Of a stretch of DNA of 8,449 nucleotides, positions 1 to 8,108 are shown in pieces. The stretch is from SAR116 cluster bacterium. Lineage in GTDB: Bacteria > Pseudomonadota > Alphaproteobacteria > Puniceispirillales > UBA1172. Location of the stretch: positions 13,463 through 21,911 of the forward strand of contig NZIT01000084.1 in the NCBI GenBank assembly GCA_002691725.1, written 5' to 3'. The position numbers and the translations under genes are program-made. The notes below the pieces were generated by a model. That model was not told the DNA's origin, searched no databases, and saw only the letters and a program-made list of their open reading frames with translations. Positions within the stretch are counted from its first letter, which is position 1. Every line of letters begins with the position of its first letter.

Positions 1-12
1 TTGCGCCGTTAA
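1..12 (+). CDS. rpsO: 3' end of small ribosomal subunit protein S15 (last three codons and stop)
   Basis: Only Leu-Arg-Arg and a TAA stop are inside the window. S15 proteins very commonly end in this way (E. coli S15 ends LGLRR). A strong intrinsic terminator follows within 40 bases, and the next gene is pnp; the rpsO-pnp order is widely conserved in Proteobacteria. S15 binds 16S rRNA in the central domain of the 30S subunit. The assignment rests on synteny plus three residues, so it is an inference that the neighbouring upstream sequence would settle at once. Confidence 0.6.
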   Translation: MRR

Positions 13-46
13 TAGCCAAAACCAATTCAAAAGAGCAATTTACAGG

Positions 47-76
47 AAACACCGCCTTTGGGCGGTGTTTTGCTTT
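47..76 (+). terminator. Intrinsic terminator after rpsO
   Basis: A perfect 10-bp stem (AAACACCGCC at 47-56 with GGCGGTGTTT at 61-70) encloses a TTTG loop and is followed by a T-rich tail (TTTTGCTTT). It should end most rpsO transcripts. Because pnp lies just downstream, partial readthrough would give an rpsO-pnp transcript, as in E. coli. Confidence 0.88.
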
Positions 77-88
77 GTGCAAGTTTCC

Positions 89-117
89 TTGACATTACCC
101 TCAGGCTTCACTATCAA
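89..117 (+). promoter_or_regulatory. Candidate sigma-70-type promoter for pnp
   Basis: A perfect TTGACA -35 box (89-94) is followed after exactly 17 bases by TATCAA (112-117), a 4/6 match to the -10 consensus. It lies directly after the rpsO terminator, so pnp would have its own promoter and a leader of about 250 bases. The start would fall near 123-125. This is a motif call by eye. Confidence 0.6.
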
Positions 118-373
118 CAGGAATACATTGATGAAACAAAGGAAACGGGCATTAGGATATGCTGATGCCGACGGGGAAAGCCCCCGGTGATGCCTTTATC
201 TGGTAATGCCTTTTATGGTGCCCATAATGGGGAATGAATAAAACGTCAGATATTAATATGTCTGATCTTCCCACCCACCCTTAATTTCATGAATGTTGAT
301 TGCAACCCGGTTCAGGCATAAGGCCATGAAACTGAAGGCCATGAAAACCGGATCTATGGAGATATAAATCAAC
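118..373 (+). other. pnp mRNA leader with hairpins and direct repeats
   Basis: This stretch has no convincing gene. It holds a GC-rich hairpin (CGGGG 172-176 with CCCCG 182-186), an imperfect palindrome at 246-265 (TCAGA...TCTGA around TATTAATA), and a 12-base direct repeat AAGGCCATGAAA at 320-331 and 335-346. A longer inverted repeat pairs CCGGTTCAGGC (307-317) with GCCATGAAAACCGG (338-351) with small bulges, just before the ribosome-binding site GGAG (358-361). In E. coli the pnp leader forms a duplex that RNase III and PNPase use for autoregulation. A similar role here is an inference from position and shape only. Confidence 0.5.
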
Positions 374-2473
374 ATGTTTGAAGTATTCAAGAAAGACATC
401 GAATGGGGTGGTAGAACATTATCCCTCGAAACTGGCAAGATTGCCAGACAAGCCGATGGTGCCGTCATGGCAACACTTGGCGAAACAACAGTATTATGTA
501 CGGCGGTTGCCGCCAGCAGCCCAAAGCCGGGTCAGGATTTCTTTCCTCTAACCGTAAACTATCAAGAAAAAACATTTGCGGCGGGTAAAATCCCAGGCGG
601 CTTCTTTAAGCGCGAAGGCCGGCCAAGTGAAAAAGAAACTTTGGTATCGCGGCTAATTGACCGCCCTATTCGCCCATTGTTTCCTGAAGGGTTCAAATGT
701 GACACGCAAGTCATCACAACGGTGCTGTCTTTTGATCTGGAAAATGACGCTGATGTTATTGCCATGATTGGCGCTTCAGCGGCGTTGACCATATCAGGTA
801 TTCCGTTCTTTGGCCCTATCGCGGCGGCACGAGTCGGTTTGATTGACGGTGAGTATATCCTTAACCCAACCTTGGAGCAGGTCAAAGAAAGCAACCTTGA
901 TCTGGTTGTTGCGGGTACTCGTGAAGGCGTGCTGATGGTCGAGTCAGAAGCCAAAGAGCTTGATGAAGATACCATGCTAGGTGCCGTGACCTTTGGTCAT
1001 GATGCCATGCAGCCAGTGATTGATGCTATTATTTCATTAGCGGAAGTGGCGGCGAAAGACCCTCGCCCTCTGCCTGAGGAGCCTGCGGAGGCTGGTGATA
1101 TTAAAAAGCAGTTCAAGGGATTTGGTAAAGATTTAGCAAAAGCCTATCAGATTGCCGAAAAAACTAGCCGACAAGCAGCAGTTGGTGAGATTAAAGCCAG
1201 TGCTATGGAAAAACTGAATGATGATACCGATGCTGTGCTAGCTGGCGGCCTCTTCAAAAAACTGGAAGCTGATACAGTGCGCGGGGCGATTCTCAAAACC
1301 AGCAAGCGCATTGATGGCCGTGATCTGTCAACAGTCCGTCCGATTGTTGCTGAGGTTGGCGTTCTGCCGCGGACACATGGCTCAGCGCTATTTACACGTG
1401 GCGAAACACAGGCACTAGCCGTCGCTACGCTTGGTACAGGTCAAGATGAGCAGATTATTGACGCGCTTGAAGGTGAGTATCGTCAGAACTTTATGCTGCA
1501 TTACAACTTCCCTCCATATTCTGTTGGTGAAGCTGGCCGTGTCGGATCACCCGGACGTCGTGAGATTGGTCACGGTAAGCTGGCATGGCGGGCGATTAAA
1601 CCTGTTCTGCCAGCAAAGGATGAGTTTCCTTACACGGTGCGTGTCGTCTCTGAGGTGACAGAATCAAATGGCTCATCATCAATGGCAACTGTATGTGGTA
1701 CATCGCTTGCCATGATGGATGCGGGTGTGCCGTTGCCGCGGCCAGTGGCAGGTATTGCTATGGGTTTGATCAAGGAAGGTGACGATTTTGCCGTGCTTTC
1801 TGATATTCTTGGTGATGAAGATCATCTTGGTGATATGGACTTTAAGGTCGCCGGAACATCTGATGGCATTACCGCGCTTCAGATGGATATCAAAATTACC
1901 TCAATCACGCCTGACATTATGAAGCAAGCGCTGGCGCAAGCCAAAGATGGCAGGCTTCATATTCTGGGTGAGATGAATAAAGCGATTGGTCATGCGCGTG
2001 ATGCCTTGGCGGATACAGCCCCAAAAATCACAACCATGTCTGTTCCTGTTGATAAGATCAGAGATATTATTGGCCCAGGCGGAAAGATGATCCGTGAGAT
2101 TTGTGAAACGACAGGCGCTAAAATTGATATCGAAGATGATGGTACCGTAAAAATTGCGGCATCAGATACGGCATCTGGTGAAGCAGCTTACAAGCGTATT
2201 CACGATATTGTTGCTGAACCTGAGCTTAATGTCATTTATGACGGTAAAGTTGTGAAAACCGTTGATTTTGGCGCATTTGTCAATTTCATGGGTGCGCGTG
2301 ACGGCTTAGTCCATATTTCTGAGCTTCAAGAAGGTCGGACAGGCAAGACCACCGATGTTGTTGAAGAAGGCAATATGGTTAAGGTGAAAGTCATTGGTTT
2401 TGATGATCGCGGCAAGATTAAACTGTCGATGAAGCGCGTTAATCAGGAAACGGGCGAAGATTTAGAAGCGTAA
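374..2473 (+). CDS. pnp: Polynucleotide phosphorylase (polyribonucleotide nucleotidyltransferase)
   Basis: PNPase degrades RNA 3'-to-5' using phosphate and releases nucleoside diphosphates; it can also add tails. It works as a ring-shaped trimer, often with RNase E, in the cytoplasm. The 699 residues match the family length (E. coli 711) and show the full order: first RNase PH domain with FFKREGR at about 77-83, a helical linker (about 215-310), the second, catalytic RNase PH domain with GRRE at 394-397 and LGDMDF around 486-490 (phosphate-binding and catalytic acidic residues), a KH domain with the GPGGK loop at 567-571, and an S1 domain from about 619 to 690. The ATG is chosen because the [11 protein letters not shown] start aligns with the family and GGAG lies 12 bases upstream. 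It follows rpsO and converges with fabI. No lesion is seen. PNPase usually represses its own mRNA, and the structured leader fits that. Confidence 0.98.
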   Translation: MFEVFKKDIEWGGRTLSLETGKIARQADGAVMATLGETTVLCTAVAASSPKPGQDFFPLTVNYQEKTFAAGKIPGGFFKREGRPSEKETLVSRLIDRPIRPLFPEGFKCDTQVITTVLSFDLENDADVIAMIGASAALTISGIPFFGPIAAARVGLIDGEYILNPTLEQVKESNLDLVVAGTREGVLMVESEAKELDEDTMLGAVTFGHDAMQPVIDAIISLAEVAAKDPRPLPEEPAEAGDIKKQFKGFGKDLAKAYQIAEKTSRQAAVGEIKASAMEKLNDDTDAVLAGGLFKKLEADTVRGAILKTSKRIDGRDLSTVRPIVAEVGVLPRTHGSALFTRGETQALAVATLGTGQDEQIIDALEGEYRQNFMLHYNFPPYSVGEAGRVGSPGRREIGHGKLAWRAIKPVLPAKDEFPYTVRVVSEVTESNGSSSMATVCGTSLAMMDAGVPLPRPVAGIAMGLIKEGDDFAVLSDILGDEDHLGDMDFKVAGTSDGITALQMDIKITSITPDIMKQALAQAKDGRLHILGEMNKAIGHARDALADTAPKITTMSVPVDKIRDIIGPGGKMIREICETTGAKIDIEDDGTVKIAASDTASGEAAYKRIHDIVAEPELNVIYDGKVVKTVDFGAFVNFMGARDGLVHISELQEGRTGKTTDVVEEGNMVKVKVIGFDDRGKIKLSMKRVNQETGEDLEA

Positions 2474-2502
2474 ATCTATTTCTGAACATCAGACGATAAA
2501 AC

Positions 2503-2530
2503 AAAAACGGGGTGTTATGCCCCGTTTTTT
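2503..2530. terminator. Bidirectional terminator between pnp and fabI
   Basis: AAAAACGGGG (2503-2512) pairs with CCCCGTTTTT (2520-2529) around a 7-base loop. A six-T run ends the plus-strand copy, and the A run gives U residues on the minus strand. It sits 30 bases after the pnp stop and 31 bases after the fabI stop, so a single hairpin serves both convergent units. Confidence 0.88.
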
Positions 2531-2560
2531 ATTGCTAATCCATATGGCCGGTTTGACGGT

Positions 2561-3349
2561 TTAATCGGCACTGGGCTGAGGGACACCAATATGATTATAT
2601 CCGCCATCAACATAATGCACTTCACCGCTGACGCCTGACGATAAATCAGAGGCAAAGTAAAGACCTGACCGCCCTACCTCATCCATATCAGGGTTACGAT
2701 GGAGAGGAGCATTTTGCTCACTATGGCGATAGACATGTCGCGCGCCGCTAATTGCCGCCCCTGCCAATGTCTTAACCGGGCCCGCAGAAATGGCATTAAC
2801 CCGAATATTATATTTGCCCAGATCAACGGCCAGATAGCGCACAGATGCTTCAAGCGCCGCCTTGGCAACGCCCATAACATTATAATTTGGCGTGATGCGG
2901 TTTGCCCCTAAATAGGTAAGCGTCATTATTGATCCGCCATTATCCTTCATAAATGGCAAGCTGGCACGCGCCAGCTCGGTCAGCGAATAGCAAGATACCA
3001 TCATTGAGCTGGTAAAGTTCTCGCGCGAGGTGTTGAGATACGCCCCGCGCAATTCATTCTTATCCGCAAAGGCAATTGCATGAACAACAAAATCTATCCG
3101 ATCCCATGACTTAGCCAATGTTTCCATTGCGGTATCAATATCGCCTTCGACGCTGACATCACATGGCAGGGTCAGATCAGCCCCCAAGCTTTCAGCAAGG
3201 GGATTAACCCGCTTTGCCAGCATTTCATTTTGATAAGTAAGGGCTAGTGAGGCGCCAGCTTTAGCGCAATGCTGAGCAATGCCGTAAGCAATGGAATGGT
3301 CATTTGCCACCCCCATAATCAATCCTCGTTTTCCAGCTAATAAAGTCAT
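2561..3349 (-). CDS. fabI: Enoyl-[acyl-carrier-protein] reductase, NADH-dependent type
   Basis: FabI reduces trans-2-enoyl-ACP to acyl-ACP in the last step of each fatty-acid elongation round; it is a cytoplasmic tetramer of the short-chain dehydrogenase fold. The 262 residues match the E. coli length and number almost identically: the nucleotide-binding start GVANDHSIAYGIAQ (13-26), CDVS near 63-66, catalytic Tyr146, Tyr156 and Lys163 in YLGA...NYNVMGVAK, then SAGPVKTLAG (188-197) and the C-terminal SGEVHYVDGGY. Residues 93 and 203, which are Gly and Phe in E. coli and contact triclosan, are both Ala here. It is the third gene of fabA-fabB-fabI, 43 bases after fabB, with a weak GAGA ribosome-binding site. 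Alpha-type FabI paralogues exist, so substrate range may differ from the E. coli enzyme. No break is seen. Confidence 0.96.
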   Translation of the reverse strand: MTLLAGKRGLIMGVANDHSIAYGIAQHCAKAGASLALTYQNEMLAKRVNPLAESLGADLTLPCDVSVEGDIDTAMETLAKSWDRIDFVVHAIAFADKNELRGAYLNTSRENFTSSMMVSCYSLTELARASLPFMKDNGGSIMTLTYLGANRITPNYNVMGVAKAALEASVRYLAVDLGKYNIRVNAISAGPVKTLAGAAISGARHVYRHSEQNAPLHRNPDMDEVGRSGLYFASDLSSGVSGEVHYVDGGYNHIGVPQPSAD

Positions 3350-3392
3350 ATTATTCTCGTCTTGGTTATCCTACACAAAAAAGGGCGGGGGG

Positions 3393-4625
3393 TTAGTTAT
3401 ATCTCTTAATGGCAAGGGTTGAGTTAGTTCCTCCAAAACCGAAAGAATTACTGATCGCCAGATCAATCTGATGATCCATACTCTTTGAAACAACCGGGAT
3501 ATCGCCTATCCCCGGATCAGGATCATCGAGATTAGCATTGCCAGCAATAAAGCCATCTTTCATCATGATAAGGGTATAGATCGCTTCTTGGACGCCGGTT
3601 GCGCCAAGCGAGTGGCCAGTTAATGATTTTGTTGAGGATATATAAGGCAGCTTGCCTTTAGGTTCAAACACTGAGCGGATCGCATCCAGCTCTTTGATAT
3701 CGCCAACTGGTGTGCTGGTGCCGTGTGTGTTGATATAATCAACCGATTGCTCAAGCCCATTGCCATCAAATCCGGTCAAGGCCAGTTCCATGCACCGCAC
3801 GGCGCCCTCGCCTGATGGGGCTACCATATCAAACCCATCAGAGTTAGCACCTGTTCCGACAATTTCACCATAAATTTTTGCGCCTCTGGCGAGCGCATGG
3901 TCAAGGCTTTCCAAGACAACCATGCCGCCGCCGCCAGCGATAATAAAGCCATCACGATTGCTATCATAAGGCCGTGATGCGGCGGTTGGGTTGTCATTAT
4001 ATGCTGACGACATTGCGCCCATGGCATCAAATAGAACCGACAATGTCCAGTGTAATTCCTCACCGCCACCAGCAAAGACAATATCTTGCTGACCAAATCG
4101 GATAGCATCGGCGCCTGTGGAAATACAGTGGGCGCTTGTCGAACAGGCTGATGAGATAGAATAATTCAGCCCCTTAATTTGAAAAAATGTGGCGATACAT
4201 GCCGACACAGATGATGACATGCATCGCGGCACCATATAAGGGCCAATTCGCTTGGGGCCTTTCTCACGGGTGATGTCTGCCGCCTGCATTAAATTATAGG
4301 TAGATGGGCCGCCCGACCCAGCGATAAGACCAGACCGTGGGTGTGAGACTTCGTCAGGCGTCAGCCCAGCATCCTCAACCGCCTGCTGCATGGCCAGCAC
4401 AGCATAGGCGGCGCCTTCACCCATGAAACGCATTTGCTTACGATCAACATGGTCTTCGAGGTTTATTTTTACCGTACCGTGGACTTGGCTTCGGAAGCCG
4501 AGTTCGGTGTATTCAGGTGCTGCAACAATGCCCGATTTTCCATGGCGAAGAGATGAAGATACCTCGTCAACCGAAGTACCAATAGATGAGGTGATACCAA
4601 TACCTGTTATAACAACGCGATGCAT
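3393..4625 (-). CDS. fabB: 3-oxoacyl-[acyl-carrier-protein] synthase I
   Basis: FabB condenses malonyl-ACP with acyl-ACP and is needed to elongate the cis-3-decenoyl-ACP made by FabA, so it commits carbon to unsaturated fatty acids. The 410 residues form one thiolase-fold protein with the Cys-His-His triad: Cys161 in [10 protein letters not shown], His301 in [11 protein letters not shown] and His338 in [12 protein letters not shown] (Lys333 also conserved), ending with the glycine-rich NSFGFGGTN loop. The start ATG follows AGGA by 6 bases, and [11 protein letters not shown] is the expected beginning. It lies between fabA (60 bases upstream) and fabI (43 bases downstream). FabF is a close homologue, but the pairing with fabA and the length near E. 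coli FabB (406) favour FabB. No sign of damage. Confidence 0.95.
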   Translation of the reverse strand: MHRVVITGIGITSSIGTSVDEVSSSLRHGKSGIVAAPEYTELGFRSQVHGTVKINLEDHVDRKQMRFMGEGAAYAVLAMQQAVEDAGLTPDEVSHPRSGLIAGSGGPSTYNLMQAADITREKGPKRIGPYMVPRCMSSSVSACIATFFQIKGLNYSISSACSTSAHCISTGADAIRFGQQDIVFAGGGEELHWTLSVLFDAMGAMSSAYNDNPTAASRPYDSNRDGFIIAGGGGMVVLESLDHALARGAKIYGEIVGTGANSDGFDMVAPSGEGAVRCMELALTGFDGNGLEQSVDYINTHGTSTPVGDIKELDAIRSVFEPKGKLPYISSTKSLTGHSLGATGVQEAIYTLIMMKDGFIAGNANLDDPDPGIGDIPVVSKSMDHQIDLAISNSFGFGGTNSTLAIKRYN

Positions 4626-4629
4626 GATG

Positions 4630-4636
4630 CTTCCTC
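4630..4636 (-). promoter_or_regulatory. Ribosome-binding site of fabB
   Basis: The minus strand reads GAGGAAG a few bases before the fabB ATG. It is the clearest ribosome-binding site of the fab cluster and fixes the fabB start at 4625. FabB is therefore translated independently rather than by overlap with fabA. Confidence 0.7.
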
Positions 4637-4685
4637 ACAAGATGTTGAGTAAATATGACTTTCCATATTCAGTTTATTCCGATGT

Positions 4686-5192
4686 TTAAGATTTGAACAG
4701 ACCAACACGAATATCTTTGGCTGAAAAGATAGATACGCCATCACATAGAACCTCACCATTGGCGATACCCAAGACAAGCTTGCGCATAATAAGGCGTTCA
4801 ATTGTTAACTTAAAGGTTAGTAATTTAGCATCTGGCTGAACTTGTCCGGTGAATTTTACTTCACCTACGGATATTGCTCTGCCGCGGCCTTCGCCGCCCA
4901 TCCAGCCAAGAAAGAATCCGACTAATTGCCATAATCCATCCATGCCAAGACAGCCTGGCATGACCGGATCACCAACAAAATGACAGTCAAAAAACCAGCG
5001 ATCAGGGGTAATCTCAAACTCAGCCTCAATCTCACCCAGACCTTTTTCACCACCGTTATCATTGATTTTAGTAATGCGATCCATCATCAGCATGGGCGGC
5101 ATTGGTAATTGTGGGTTACCGGGGCCAAACATTTCACCTTTAGCGCATTGGATCAATTCATCATAACTAAAGTGATTCTTCTTATCAGTCAT
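4686..5192 (-). CDS. fabA: 3-hydroxydecanoyl-[acyl-carrier-protein] dehydratase/isomerase
   Basis: FabA dehydrates 3-hydroxydecanoyl-ACP and isomerises trans-2- to cis-3-decenoyl-ACP, introducing the double bond of bacterial unsaturated fatty acids without oxygen. The 168 residues (E. coli 172) form a single hot-dog domain with the active-site His71 in [14 protein letters not shown] and Asp85 in [11 protein letters not shown], followed by the [15 protein letters not shown] strand and an ending VGLF close to the family C-terminus. The chosen ATG gives [13 protein letters not shown], the usual FabA start, with TGGAT 7-8 bases upstream. It is the first gene of the minus-strand fabA-fabB-fabI cluster and is divergent from irr. 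The palindromes upstream (5237-5264) overlap its likely promoter and are candidates for fatty-acid or iron control. Confidence 0.97.
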   Translation of the reverse strand: MTDKKNHFSYDELIQCAKGEMFGPGNPQLPMPPMLMMDRITKINDNGGEKGLGEIEAEFEITPDRWFFDCHFVGDPVMPGCLGMDGLWQLVGFFLGWMGGEGRGRAISVGEVKFTGQVQPDAKLLTFKLTIERLIMRKLVLGIANGEVLCDGVSIFSAKDIRVGLFKS

Positions 5193-5221
5193 TCATTTAT
5201 CCATTCATTTGTTTCTGACTC

Positions 5222-5251
5222 ACAATAGAGGAAGTGTGCATGGTTGTACAA
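5222..5251 (-). promoter_or_regulatory. Weak candidate promoter of fabA
   Basis: On the minus strand TTGTAC (5251-5246) is followed after 18 bases by TATTGT (5227-5222), a 4/6 match to the -10 box; the -35 matches only 3/6. The -35 lies inside the palindrome TTGTACAA, so a protein bound there would block the promoter. No better pair was found in the gap, but a weak pair like this can arise by chance. Confidence 0.28.
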
Positions 5252-5264
5252 ATGCAATTTGCAT
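5237..5264. promoter_or_regulatory. Palindrome cluster (candidate operator) between fabA and irr
   Basis: Two palindromes lie side by side: TTGTACAA (5244-5251, perfect) and ATGCAATTTGCAT (5252-5264, perfect 6-base arms around one T). A further TGCAT lies at 5237-5241, so TGCAT/ATGCA occurs three times in 28 bases. The cluster overlaps the likely fabA promoter and lies just before the likely irr -35. It looks like an operator shared by the divergent genes. I do not recognise it as a known Irr, RirA or FadR site, so the bound protein is unknown. Confidence 0.45.
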
Positions 5265-5267
5265 CAC

Positions 5268-5296
5268 TTGACTTTATTACTGTCTATTTTTATGTA
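5268..5296 (+). promoter_or_regulatory. Candidate promoter of irr
   Basis: TTGACT (5268-5273, 5/6) is followed after 17 bases by TATGTA (5291-5296, 3/6); an overlapping TAAAAT (5295-5300) fits the -10 consensus better but at a poor distance of 21 bases. The resulting leader would be very short, about 12-17 bases before the ATG at 5319. The -35 is convincing and the -10 is not. Confidence 0.4.
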
Positions 5297-5318
5297 AAAT
5301 GATAATTATGGTGATGTT

Positions 5319-5723
5319 ATGACAACACAAAACACAGTAGACTTGCTCCGTTTGTATAAACTGCGGCCAACACGCCAGCGTGTTGCCTTGGCGGCGCTGT
5401 TGTTTGATGGCACGGCGCGCCATGTCACGGCAGAAACCTTGCATGGTCAAGTCAAAGATATGGGCATTACCTTATCTTTGGCGACAATTTATAACACCCT
5501 GCACCAATTCACCAAGGTTGGGCTGTTAAAAGAGATCAGGGGGATAGGTGATGCAACATGGTTTGATACCAATATTGATCAGCATCATCATTTCTTTGAT
5601 ATCACCAATGATCACCTGATTGACATACCGGCTTCATCTATCACAATCTCGAATTTGCCAGACTCACCTCAAGGTAAAGTAATTGATGGCATTGATGTCA
5701 TTGTGCGCTTATCTGACGAATAA
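5319..5723 (+). CDS. irr: Irr, haem-responsive iron regulator of the Fur family
   Basis: Irr is a DNA-binding protein of Alphaproteobacteria that accumulates when iron is short, represses genes for haem- and iron-using proteins and activates others; haem triggers its loss or inactivation. The 134 residues show the Fur-family winged helix: LRPTRQRVALAALLF (15-29), HVTAETLH (35-42) and the recognition helix SLATIYNTLHQF (53-64), then the dimerisation domain with His89-His90-His91, the His triplet typical of Irr and implicated in haem binding. The N-terminal haem regulatory motif with Cys-Pro known in Bradyrhizobium Irr is absent, and a TAA at 5295-5297 in frame rules out an upstream extension. 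The ribosome-binding site is weak (GGTGA). It is divergent from fabA and precedes katG by 139 bases without a visible terminator, so some co-transcription is possible. Fur, Mur and PerR are alternatives, but the His triplet and location favour Irr. Confidence 0.9.
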   Translation: MTTQNTVDLLRLYKLRPTRQRVALAALLFDGTARHVTAETLHGQVKDMGITLSLATIYNTLHQFTKVGLLKEIRGIGDATWFDTNIDQHHHFFDITNDHLIDIPASSITISNLPDSPQGKVIDGIDVIVRLSDE

Positions 5724-5744
5724 TATTCCCAATAAACCAATTAT

Positions 5745-5761
5745 TTTACAATCATTCTAAA
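5745..5761. promoter_or_regulatory. Iron control element-like Irr box upstream of katG
   Basis: TTTACAATCATTCTAAA is a 17-base inverted repeat with one mismatched pair (C5749 against C5757) around a central C. From memory, the iron control element bound by Irr is close to TTTAGAAnnnTTCTAAA; by that measure only one arm base differs. It lies 22 bases after the irr stop and about 100 before katG. Part of it (TCTAAAC 5756-5762) also pairs with GTTTAGA (5772-5778), giving a third half-site. Irr binding is an inference from the motif and from irr being adjacent. Confidence 0.55.
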
Positions 5762-5766
5762 CTACT

Positions 5767-5800
5767 TGAATGTTTAGATAGTCATATTAATATGTAAGAT
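5767..5800 (+). promoter_or_regulatory. Weak candidate promoter of katG
   Basis: TTGAAT (5767-5772) is followed after 18 bases by TATGTA (5791-5796), with TAAGAT (5795-5800) as an alternative -10. The -10 area TATGTAAGATG closely copies TATGTAAAATG in front of irr, which suggests the same kind of promoter for both genes. The region also contains the 12-base palindrome CATATTAATATG (5783-5794). The Irr-like box ends 5 bases upstream of the -35. Confidence 0.33.
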
Positions 5801-5850
5801 GTAACCTTAATCCTAAACTGGAAACAGACATCCGCCTCTGACGGCGCTAA

Positions 5851-7998
<2,148 letters not shown>

Positions 7999-8019
7999 AC
8001 AGCATTATGATTTGACATG

Positions 8020-8057
8020 ATATGGCGCATGCCTCGGTGGTTTGCGCCATATTTTTT
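8020..8057 (+). terminator. Intrinsic terminator of katG
   Basis: ATATGGCGCA (8020-8029) pairs with TGCGCCATAT (8043-8052) around a 13-base loop, followed by a T run through 8057. It begins 22 bases after the katG stop. On the minus strand the hairpin has no U tract after it, so it is less likely to stop the converging SH3-protein gene. Confidence 0.85.
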
Positions 8058-8066
8058 GCCTATATG

Positions 8067-8108
8067 AAAACACTTCAGCATCAAAACATTTCAGCATCAA
8101 AACACTTC
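8067..8108. repeat. 16-base tandem repeat, about 2.6 copies, over the 3' end of the SH3-protein gene
   Basis: Read on the plus strand the units are AAAACACTTCAGCATC (8067-8082), AAAACATTTCAGCATC (8083-8098, one change) and AAAACACTTC (8099-8108). On the minus strand the last copy is the final coding bases and stop of the SH3-like protein gene, and the others continue behind the stop. It looks like local duplication of the gene's end by replication slippage. No function is visible. Confidence 0.8.

Noticed and set aside
562..975. Minus-strand open frame of 137 codons inside pnp
   Set aside because: It lies entirely within a clear pnp reading frame, has a serine-rich composition typical of the reverse of coding DNA, and shows no recognisable domain.
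3375..3392. A6-G3-C-G6 run between fabB and fabI, considered as a terminator or slippery site
   Set aside because: The runs are on the same strand and cannot form a hairpin, and they lie outside coding sequence, so neither termination nor programmed frameshifting is supported. It may simply be a mutation-prone homopolymer.
3393..4625. Assignment of the ketoacyl synthase as FabF
   Set aside because: FabF is homologous and shares the triad, but the position directly after fabA and the 410-residue length fit FabB better.
5773..5789. Second complete Irr box upstream of katG
   Set aside because: The left arm TTTAGAT is good, but the right arm CATATTA does not match TTCTAAA; only a half-site is supported.
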